Assembly: GCF_902488755.1 (NCBI RefSeq)
Contig: NZ_CABTXF010000035.1
Location: forward strand, 1-13,442
Source of the DNA: an uncultured Murdochiella sp.
GTDB lineage: Bacteria > Bacillota > Clostridia > Tissierellales > Peptoniphilaceae
Direction: 5' to 3'
DNA: 13,442 nt
Position 1 is the stretch's first letter. Every line of letters begins with the position of its first letter. Position numbers and translations under genes: made by a program. The notes below the pieces were generated by a model. It made no database searches and had not been told where the DNA came from. It worked only from the letters and a program-made list of their open reading frames with translations. Below are positions 7,321 to 13,120 of this stretch, in pieces.

Positions 7321-8213
7321 TGGGTGTCGATATTGGGGGAACGAACATCCGTATAGGTGTAGTTGACGAAGAGCTTCACCTTTCTCATTTTGAGAAGACC
7401 TCGAGCGCATTTCTCCGAGATACGGATTCATCACAGAAATTAGTGGGCTATTTACAATCGTACTTGGAACGCTACGCTCTCACTGATATTGAAGCAATTC
7501 GAATCGGTGTTCCATCAATGGTGGGGCGTGATCGTGATTACGTCTATCGTGCGCCAAATTTAGGTGGCTTAGTAGAAGTGAAATTAGCTACGTTGCTAAG
7601 TAATGCACTCCATTTGTCTGTCGCTGTCGATAGAGATGTGAATCACCTTCTGCTCTACGATATTCACGAATTAGCCCTTGATAAGAAGAGAGAAAAGACA
7701 ATTCTTGGCTTTTATATCGGTACAGGTTTAGGAAATCCAATTTGGCTCAATGGCAAAATATATCGTGGAAAGCATGGTGTTGCCGGTGAACTTGCTCATA
7801 TTCCCCTTTATGGACAAGATATTCCCTGCCCATGTGGAGGACGGGGGTGTGTGGAAATGTTAGCCTCTGGTCGTGCGTTAGAACGCCTTCAGCAGCGACA
7901 TTTTCCTGATACACCGATTGAGGAAATCTTTACCTGTCATGGAGACAGTGAACCAATACAGCACTTTATTGAGACACTAAGTTATCCCTTGGCAACGGAA
8001 ATTACGATCATTGATCCGGATCTGATCGTTTTGTCCAGTGGAGTAGTAGGCATGAACAATTTTCCAAAAAACAGACTCATAGAGGAGGTGAAGAAGCGCG
8101 TAAAGCATCCTGTTCCCGCGGAGGACTTGGAGTATATTTTTCCGGAAACAGGACATGAGAATGGTGTTATTGGTGCTGCAATCGAAAGATTCTTCTATGA
8201 AGAGGAACATTAA
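7308..8213 (+). CDS. alsK: D-allose kinase (ROK family)
   Basis: A 301-residue ROK sugar kinase. It shows the phosphate-binding loop VGVDIGGTNIRIG (5-17), the catalytic Asp110 in VDRDVN, a second ATP motif IGTGLG (137-142), the ROK signature HGVAGELAHIPL (156-167) with substrate-binding Glu161, and a zinc site formed by His164 and CPCGGRGCVE (Cys174, Cys176, Cys181). Similarity to E. coli AlsK extends past these motifs (FYIGTGLGNPIWLNG, GAAI near the end), supporting allose as substrate and allose-6-phosphate as product. The ATG at 7308 is chosen because AGGGG (7296-7300) precedes it by seven bases and the protein then begins directly with the P-loop strand. An in-frame ATG at 7260 would only add residues encoded by the end of alsE. 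Confidence 0.91.
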   Translation: MRKVVGVDIGGTNIRIGVVDEELHLSHFEKTSSAFLRDTDSSQKLVGYLQSYLERYALTDIEAIRIGVPSMVGRDRDYVYRAPNLGGLVEVKLATLLSNALHLSVAVDRDVNHLLLYDIHELALDKKREKTILGFYIGTGLGNPIWLNGKIYRGKHGVAGELAHIPLYGQDIPCPCGGRGCVEMLASGRALERLQQRHFPDTPIEEIFTCHGDSEPIQHFIETLSYPLATEITIIDPDLIVLSSGVVGMNNFPKNRLIEEVKKRVKHPVPAEDLEYIFPETGHENGVIGAAIERFFYEEEH

Positions 8214-8232
8214 AAGAAGCTGGTAATTGTAT

Positions 8233-8240
8233 AAGGAGGA
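8233..8240 (+). promoter_or_regulatory. Strong ribosome binding site of alsB
   Basis: AAGGAGGA sits four bases before the ATG at 8245 and fixes that start. The in-frame ATG at 8227 would place this sequence inside the gene and spoil the signal peptide. A near-perfect site fits the need for more binding protein than permease. Confidence 0.8.
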
Positions 8241-8244
8241 ATTT

Positions 8245-9249
8245 ATGAAAAAACGTTTGTTGTTATTGTTGATGTGCCTCGTTACCGTATTTGGTCTTGC
8301 CGCATGTGGTAATAATAATGAGGGCAAAGAGCCTGCTTCTTCGGAAGAGGCAAACAGTACGGAAGTCACCGAATCGAAGGAAACCGGAAATGCAGAGTAT
8401 GCAGTCATTCTGAAAACACAAGCATCTGACTTTTGGGTCAAGATGAAGGAAGGTGTAGAAGCAGAAGCAAAGGAACTTGGCATTAAAGTCGACGTTTTTG
8501 CGGCTCAAAGTGAAGAGAACACAGAAGAACAGCTTAACATTTTACAAAATGCGGTGAACAAAGGTTACAAAGCCATTGGAATTGCTCCACTTTCACCCGT
8601 CAACGCTGTATCTGCCGTTGCGGATGCTTATAAAAAAGGCATCTACGTCATGAATATCGATGAAAAACTGGATATGGATCAACTGAAACAACAAGGTGGT
8701 GCAGTCATTGGCTTTGCAACGACGGACAATGTTGCTGTGGGTAAAAAAGCGGCAGACTTCATTGTTGAGAAATTGCAAAAAGGCGATAAGGTAGCTATTG
8801 TAGAAGGTAAAGCAGGCAACGTTTCCGGTGAAGATCGAAAAAACGGGGCGCAGAAAGCATTTGAAGATGCCGGCATGACGGTGGTCGGATCTCTGCCTGC
8901 CGATTGGGATCGTCAAAAAGCTTTGGATGTCGCCAACAGTTTTATTCAACAGAACGCTGACTTGAAAGCTATTTATTGCTGCAACGACGGAATGGCTTTA
9001 GGTGCTTTACAGGCGGTCATGAATGCCAATAAGGTAGGAGAAATTTTGGTTGTTGGTACGGATGGTGATGCTGAGGCGGTCGCTTCGATTGAAAAAGGGG
9101 AGTTATCCGCTACTGTTGCACAGGATCCCGCAGGAATCGGTCGCACGGCTTTACGTGAAATGGTGGAAGCGGTAAAGAATAAGATTACGGTTGATCCCAA
9201 TGCGGAACCGAAAGTATTGCCGGTTGAATCTAAGCTCATCACGAAGTAA
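8245..9249 (+). CDS. alsB: D-allose-binding lipoprotein of the ABC transporter
   Basis: A 334-residue substrate-binding protein. Residues 1-21 form a lipoprotein signal (MKKR, hydrophobic core, lipobox GLAAC with the lipidated Cys21), followed by a Ser/Glu/Thr/Asn-rich linker to about residue 50, as expected for a protein tethered outside a Gram-positive membrane. The rest matches E. coli AlsB closely: EYAVILKT, GYKAIGIAPLSPVN, KKGIYVMNIDEKLDMD, TTDNVAVG, VAIVEGKAGNVSGE, PADWDRQKALDVA, VVGTDG and ATVAQDPA. It captures D-allose and delivers it to AlsA/AlsC. The pocket segment TLSNPFW of E. coli reads TQASDFW here, so some side chains that meet the sugar may differ. It lies late in the operon (31 bp after alsK), whereas E. 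coli places alsB first. Confidence 0.93.
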   Translation: MKKRLLLLLMCLVTVFGLAACGNNNEGKEPASSEEANSTEVTESKETGNAEYAVILKTQASDFWVKMKEGVEAEAKELGIKVDVFAAQSEENTEEQLNILQNAVNKGYKAIGIAPLSPVNAVSAVADAYKKGIYVMNIDEKLDMDQLKQQGGAVIGFATTDNVAVGKKAADFIVEKLQKGDKVAIVEGKAGNVSGEDRKNGAQKAFEDAGMTVVGSLPADWDRQKALDVANSFIQQNADLKAIYCCNDGMALGALQAVMNANKVGEILVVGTDGDAEAVASIEKGELSATVAQDPAGIGRTALREMVEAVKNKITVDPNAEPKVLPVESKLITK

Positions 9250-9291
9250 ACTATTTCCGAGAGAGTTATTCAAGCGGAAAGAAGGAATTGG

Positions 9292-9723
9292 ATGAAAATT
9301 GGATTTGGTTGCGATCACGTTGGCGTGTCTTTGAAACATACACTAATGGCACATTTGGAAGAAAAAGGCTATGAGTGTATAGACTTTGGGACGGATACAG
9401 ATGCGCGTGTCGATTATCCAGACTATGGACATATTGTCGCCCATAAGATTGCTACGGGGGAAGTCGATAAAGGGGTTCTCATTTGCGGAACCGGCATCGG
9501 TATCTCACTTGCCGCAAACAAAGTGCCGGGAATTCGTGCGGCGGTATGCTCCGAACCGTATTCAGCGCAGATGGCTGTGCGTCACAATAATGCACAGATT
9601 ATTGCAATGGGTGCTCGTGTTGTTGGGGATGAGTTAGCGAAATGTATTGTAGACGCTTTCTTTGATGCTGCGTTTGAAGGCGGAAGGCATTCTCGTCGTG
9701 TTGAAAAGATTGAGGAAGCATAA
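9292..9723 (+). CDS. rpiB: Ribose-5-phosphate / allose-6-phosphate isomerase B
   Basis: A 143-residue RpiB/LacAB-type isomerase. Catalytic Cys65 lies in LICGTGIG, His98 in AVRHNNA, and the N-terminal GCDHVG loop carries Asp8 and His9. In E. coli RpiB also acts as the allose-6-phosphate isomerase, and its place in this operon supports the same job: allose-6-P to allulose-6-P, feeding AlsE. It may also substitute for RpiA in the pentose phosphate pathway. The start has GAAGGA about five bases upstream. It is 42 bp after alsB and is the last gene before the operon terminator. Confidence 0.92.
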   Translation: MKIGFGCDHVGVSLKHTLMAHLEEKGYECIDFGTDTDARVDYPDYGHIVAHKIATGEVDKGVLICGTGIGISLAANKVPGIRAAVCSEPYSAQMAVRHNNAQIIAMGARVVGDELAKCIVDAFFDAAFEGGRHSRRVEKIEEA

Positions 9724-9759
9724 CGAAACGGAAATGCGTTATCCGTTCTATTAAAAACA

Positions 9760-9795
9760 AGCCTGAGGGAAGAGGAATCTGCCCTCAGGCTTTCC
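9760..9795 (+). terminator. Terminator of the allose operon
   Basis: AGCCTGAGGG (9760-9769) pairs with CCCTCAGGCT (9782-9791) as a 10-bp stem, followed by a short, interrupted T-run (TTTCCT). A smaller stem AACGGA/TCCGTT (9727-9732 and 9742-9747) lies just before it. The weak T-tract could allow some read-through into the flavin reductase-like gene 27 bp downstream. Confidence 0.75.
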
Positions 9796-9822
9796 TCATG
9801 AGGAATAAACACAGGAGGAATT

Positions 9823-10752
9823 ATGTACAAGAGTATTGGTATAAAACCCTATCTATTGCCCATGCCGGTTCTCATTATCGGCACATACAATGAAGACCAT
9901 ACGCCCAATGCGATGAATGCAGCCTATGCTTCTATGCGAGACAATCAAACCGTTTCACTGTATTTACAGCCGCATCGGAAGACGGTAGAAAACATCCTGC
10001 GTTCCAAAGCCTTTACCATTCATCTATGTGATGTGAAAAATCGACAAGAAGCGGATTTTGTTGGCTGCATTTCTGGTAATGCCATAGCAGATAAAGTGGA
10101 ACAAACTGGCTGGTCGGTGACAAAAAGCGAAGATGTCGAGGCGCCGGTTTTTGCTTCTTTTCCTTTAGTGATGTCGTGTACGCTGCTTGCCTACGATCCT
10201 ACGGATGGCCATCTGATAGGGAAAGTGAACAATGTTGCCGTTGAGGAACAATTTTTAGATTCATATGATCAAATTCACGTAGAAGAAATGGATTTGCTCA
10301 CCTACAATCCAGCGGAAAACACATATCATATTGTTGGTGAACGCGTAGGGGAAGCCTTTATCACTTGTTCTGATGAGGAAGAGGTGATGGAGAGCAATTT
10401 ACCCCAACCAGAGGAAGAAGAAAGAAGACAAACGCTAAATGGCGACCGAAAGGAACGCATTGCTCGCGTACAACGCATGGAAAAGATTATGAACGAACTT
10501 GCTTCGCTCCAAGAAGAACTCAATCAAGCACTGGAACATTTTGAATCATTTAAGGAGCAGAGCGATGCATTTGATGCCTATTATTCTTCGCGCGATTGGA
10601 TGGACGACAACGAAGCCTCCTCTCTTGGCATAATTCCGGAAGATATCGATCAAGGTGTACTCACGGAAGATTTACCCTATGATGTTCTTTGTGAAAATGA
10701 TGCGTTGGCAAGGCGTATGCGTGATTTAGCGCGAAAATTGCTGATACGATAA
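9823..10752 (+). CDS. Flavin reductase-like domain fused to a DUF4298-like C-terminal domain
   Basis: A 309-residue protein. Residues 1-180 fit the flavin reductase-like (FMN-binding split barrel) family: LLPMPVLIIGTYNEDHTPNAM near the start, then a phosphate-loop-like segment LQPHRKTVENI and the end GERVGEAF. Such proteins bind FMN and usually pass electrons from NAD(P)H or act in a partner oxidoreductase. After an acidic linker (181-205) comes a helical, probably coiled-coil stretch (about 210-250) and a tail (YYSSRDWMDDNEA, then IPEDIDQGVLTEDLPYDVLCEN, LARRMRDLARKLL) that I recognise as DUF4298-like, a family normally seen as a separate protein of about 90-100 residues. The start ATG at 9823 has AGGAGGAA upstream. 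The reading frame is uninterrupted, so the fusion looks real. The role of the tail is unknown. Confidence 0.8.
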   Translation: MYKSIGIKPYLLPMPVLIIGTYNEDHTPNAMNAAYASMRDNQTVSLYLQPHRKTVENILRSKAFTIHLCDVKNRQEADFVGCISGNAIADKVEQTGWSVTKSEDVEAPVFASFPLVMSCTLLAYDPTDGHLIGKVNNVAVEEQFLDSYDQIHVEEMDLLTYNPAENTYHIVGERVGEAFITCSDEEEVMESNLPQPEEEERRQTLNGDRKERIARVQRMEKIMNELASLQEELNQALEHFESFKEQSDAFDAYYSSRDWMDDNEASSLGIIPEDIDQGVLTEDLPYDVLCENDALARRMRDLARKLLIR

Positions 10753-10770
10753 GAAACCAAATAATATAAT
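10742..10770 (+). promoter_or_regulatory. Possible promoter before the TetR-type gene
   Basis: A perfect -10 hexamer TATAAT (10765-10770) lies just after the stop of the preceding gene. The best -35 at 17 bp spacing is TGATAC (10742-10747), which is weak. It would drive the TetR-membrane-zinc ribbon set. Confidence 0.35.
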
Positions 10771-10784
10771 ACTTCGGAGAATGG

Positions 10785-10798
10785 GGTCAAAACTGACC
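10785..10798. promoter_or_regulatory. Small inverted repeat, possible TetR-type operator
   Basis: GGTCA and TGACC are separated by AAAC, 14 bp downstream of the TATAAT hexamer. Its place fits a repressor site for the TetR-type gene that follows, but a 5-bp inverted repeat is short and could be chance. A second short inverted repeat (ATGGG at 10852-10856, CCCAT at 10874-10878) follows. Confidence 0.25.
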
Positions 10799-10903
10799 TA
10801 CAATTAACGAACCTCACACGTCCTCGGCATCGCAAAATTAAGATTGTTGTAATGGGGGAATGAATAGTCTACTCCCATCCCTTGACAACCCATATCTCTC
10901 ACG

Positions 10904-11392
10904 GTGAAGCGGATCGTGGAGCGTCTGCATCTTCCGCGAGGGAGCTTTTATCAGTATTTTTCCTCGCTTCATGAATGCTATTTCTATGTACTCCATCAGG
11001 AGTTAACGGAGATACACGCTCTTTTTGCGAAGCTGATGGAAAAGAAAGACGGGGATCTTTTTGCCGCGCTGGATGCCTTTGGCGATGCGGCGGCGGATCT
11101 TTTGTATGCTCCCAATCATTATGGTCTGTATCGGCAACGTTACCTCTTTATGAATGCTGCTATGGAACGCGAATGGCGGTGTTATCAGGAGCAGCAGGAA
11201 GGCTATTCTGAAGCGATGGAATCCTGGATGGACCCGGAAAAGGTGGATTATTTGCGCGCGGTTGTGCACCACTTGATTCGGCGCTTGTTTGCCGAAGATT
11301 GGAGCCGAGAGGAATTTCTTTCGCATTATGGTCGTTGTCTGGGTTGGTTGAAGGGAGGAGTAAATGATGCATTTGATGGAACCGTTTTTTGA
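10904..11392 (+). pseudogene. TetR-family regulator lacking its first helix (5'-truncated, or GTG start)
   Basis: The readable protein starts VKRIVERLHLPRGSFYQYFSSL, which is helices 2-3 of a TetR DNA-binding domain, and continues through an all-helical ligand domain to 162 residues. A complete member has about 25-30 more N-terminal residues including helix 1. Upstream in the same frame there is a TGA at 10883-10885, and the other two frames also close nearby (TGA at 10861-10863; TAA at 10839-10841). The only start is GTG at 10904, with no Shine-Dalgarno sequence before it. Short pieces upstream (RHRKIKIVVMGE in frame 1 before 10861, LDNPY in frame 3 before 10895) could be shifted remnants of helix 1, but this is weak. 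The gene is therefore probably inactive as a DNA-binding protein. Its 3' end overlaps the next gene by 29 bp, which argues that the two were once co-regulated. Confidence 0.65.
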
Positions 11393-12425
11393 TCTTGCGT
11401 ATTTGGGCATGGCCCTGGGTATGGGACTTCGTCTATTAATGGAAGACGAAAAAGACGCTAAATCGTTTGGACTCATGGCAGTACTTCTTGGATTGGGGGA
11501 TGGTTTCCACCTCATTCCGCGTGTGATGAGCCATCTATCGCCAAATGGATTCAGCCGCTATCTTGCTTTGCTTTCTTGGGGAGAATTTGTCACCGGGATC
11601 ACCATGACGCTCTTTTATCTTCTTTTTTATCGTTATTATCAGAGTATGAGCGGTGATCGGGACAAACGAAAGACACGCCTTGTTTACGTTTTAGTCGTGC
11701 TTCGTCTCCTTCTTGTTCTTTTACCGCAAAATGGATGGGGAACGGAAGGAAATTATGTATTCGGTTTGCTGCGCAATGTTCCCTTCGTGCTTCTTGGCTT
11801 GGTGCTGGCGCTTTGGACGGCAAAAGCTAAGAATAAGCCGGGATTGGAGCATACTTCCTTGCTCATTGCAGCGAGTTTTCTGTTTTATATTCCTGTGGTC
11901 ATCGGAGTGCGTTTTGTGCCCCTTTTAGGGCTTCTGATGATTCCCAAAACCATTGCCTACGTGCTTTTGGTACGCGTGGGATACCGCCATTTTGTTTCGT
12001 CAAACAAACCGTTGGCACTGCTCAAGCAGGCGATTACGTTTTTAGTGCTTGGTCTTTGCGGTGGGGTATTTTACCGCGAGTTCACCAAAGCGTTCGGATG
12101 GATGGCTCGTACTACCCTGAGCGTGGTTCACGTCCATTTGCTTGTTTTGGGCTTTCTGGTTTTCCTCCTGCTTTTTATATCGCTGCAGACAGAAAGCTAT
12201 TTGGATACGTTTAGATGTCCGCTTGCCCTCTACCGTACCGGTTTAACGTGGACAGTGGCAGCGTTTATGATACGTGGCATTTATACGATAACCAGCGAAG
12301 GAAACGTCCTCTTTCCGGATGCCATGCTCTCTGGCATGGCAGGAATCGGTCATATTCTGTTGGGTGTCGGCATAGTTTGGACGATGTTTTGTGTTCTTCA
12401 GGCAAAAAAAGGAAAAGAAGTATAG
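11364..12425 (+). CDS. Multi-pass membrane protein: unnamed 7-segment domain fused to DUF2871
   Basis: A 353-residue, highly hydrophobic protein with about 11 predicted membrane segments. The first half (about 1-210, roughly seven segments, with LLGLGDGFHLIPRV at 42-53 and LLMIPKTIAYV at 190-200) resembles an uncharacterised Bacillota membrane family that I know as a stand-alone protein of about 200 residues. The second half (about 215-347, four segments) fits DUF2871: GVFYREF (234-240), VVHVHLLVLGF (254-264) and SGMAGIGHILLGVG (323-336). The histidines in HVH and GIGH lie inside or near membrane segments and could bind heme or metal (speculation). AGGGAGGAG precedes two adjacent ATGs (11364 and 11367); either could be used. 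It overlaps the TetR-type gene and is 11 bp from the zinc-ribbon gene, so it is probably transcribed with both. No function can be assigned. Confidence 0.78.
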   Translation: MMHLMEPFFDLAYLGMALGMGLRLLMEDEKDAKSFGLMAVLLGLGDGFHLIPRVMSHLSPNGFSRYLALLSWGEFVTGITMTLFYLLFYRYYQSMSGDRDKRKTRLVYVLVVLRLLLVLLPQNGWGTEGNYVFGLLRNVPFVLLGLVLALWTAKAKNKPGLEHTSLLIAASFLFYIPVVIGVRFVPLLGLLMIPKTIAYVLLVRVGYRHFVSSNKPLALLKQAITFLVLGLCGGVFYREFTKAFGWMARTTLSVVHVHLLVLGFLVFLLLFISLQTESYLDTFRCPLALYRTGLTWTVAAFMIRGIYTITSEGNVLFPDAMLSGMAGIGHILLGVGIVWTMFCVLQAKKGKEV

Positions 12426-12436
12426 AAGAGGTACAG

Positions 12437-12853
12437 ATGAAAAACTTTTTGAGACGTTTTCGCACTCGTCTTCAGCAGTCCATGGTCGGACGAAATGGCT
12501 ATGATGCTCTGTCGCGTGTCGTATATTTTATTGGCTTGGGCTTATTTATTCTGCAATGGTTTATTCCTCGCCGTGCTCTGCTCTATTTCGCACTGCTTTT
12601 TCTGGGCTATAGCTTGTTTCGTGTGTTTTCGCGCAATGTATACGCCAGACAGCGTGAAAATGAAGCGTTTCTTCGCCGCATAGAGAAACTGCGTTCTTGG
12701 CTGCGCCTAAGCAAGCGCCGCTGGCAAGACCGCAAGACGCACCGTTATTTTACCTGTCCGTATTGTCATCAGACGGTGCGCATCCCGAAAACGGTTGGCA
12801 AGATTCGGATTCATTGCCCTAAGTGTGGAGAATCTTTTACGGCGCGCATGTAA
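12437..12853 (+). CDS. Small membrane protein with C-terminal zinc ribbon
   Basis: A 138-residue protein. A basic N-terminus is followed by two membrane segments (about 27-45 and 48-66), a basic helical stretch (RNVYARQRENEAFLRRIEKL, then WLRLSKRRWQDRKTHR) and a zinc ribbon with CPYC (107-110) and CPKC (127-130), four cysteines spaced as in rubredoxin-like knuckles. It belongs to a common but uncharacterised Bacillota family whose members share the RxFSRN motif after the second membrane segment and THRYFxCPxC before the ribbon. The ribbon should face the cytoplasm if the N-terminus does. The ATG at 12437 is chosen because GAGGT (12428-12432) precedes it and the protein then starts with the usual short basic head; an open frame extends upstream into the membrane-protein gene but encodes nothing recognisable. 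No function is known. Confidence 0.78.
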   Translation: MKNFLRRFRTRLQQSMVGRNGYDALSRVVYFIGLGLFILQWFIPRRALLYFALLFLGYSLFRVFSRNVYARQRENEAFLRRIEKLRSWLRLSKRRWQDRKTHRYFTCPYCHQTVRIPKTVGKIRIHCPKCGESFTARM

Positions 12854-12866
12854 GTTGTCGCCTCAC

Positions 12867-12954
12867 TCCTGTGCCCTTTTCCGGTTCTCTTTCTCCTCTT
12901 GCTGTTGCCTTTTTGCAGCAATCTTAATTCGTAGAGAAGACGACAGGCACAGGA
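12867..12954. repeat. Inverted repeats after the zinc-ribbon gene, possible weak terminator
   Basis: TCCTGTGCC (12867-12875) is complementary to GGCACAGGA (12946-12954). Between them lies a 6-bp hairpin TTGCTG/CAGCAA (12899-12904 and 12916-12921). The small hairpin has no proper T-run after it, so termination here is uncertain. No gene is visible from 12854 to the end of the window. Confidence 0.35.
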
Positions 12955-13021
12955 ATGGGGCGTTGTAGCGAATGGCAAAGTCGATAGCGATGTTTTAAGG
13001 TGACGTTTGACGCACCAGAAA

Positions 13022-13098
13022 GCGGAGCGCCGCTGGGAATGGAGTTGGCGGCGCGGTTTAGGCGGAGCGCCGCTAGGAATGGCATTGGCGGCGCGGTT
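13022..13098. repeat. Two tandem 40-bp GC-rich hairpin units
   Basis: Two direct copies start at 13022 and 13062, exactly 40 bp apart, and differ at only a few positions over about 37 bp. Each contains GCGCCGC and GCGGCGC (13027-13033 with 13048-13054 in the first copy) flanking a 14-nt loop with GGAATGG, so each can form a 7-bp GC-only hairpin. Their GC content stands out from the surrounding AT-richer spacer. Confidence 0.8.
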
Positions 13099-13120
13099 AT
13101 TACTTGTTATGTGTGTATAA

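Noticed and set aside
7977..8483. 168-codon minus-strand open frame across the alsK-alsB junction
   Set aside because: It lies opposite two well-supported genes including the alsB signal sequence and shows no recognisable domain.
10882..10910. Promoter with TTGACA just before the TetR-type gene
   Set aside because: The -35 is perfect, but no -10-like hexamer occurs at 16-18 bp and the site would run into the reading frame.
11003..11515. 170-codon minus-strand open frame
   Set aside because: It is opposite the TetR-type and membrane-protein genes, both of which have clear family features, and its own translation has none.
12215..12436. Extended N-terminus for the zinc-ribbon protein
   Set aside because: The upstream part reads through the 3' end of the DUF2871 gene in another frame and gives no family match. 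The ATG at 12437 with GAGGT before it is better.
12899..12921. Rho-independent terminator after the zinc-ribbon gene
   Set aside because: The 6-bp stem lacks a following T-run, so it is kept only as part of an uncertain inverted-repeat region.
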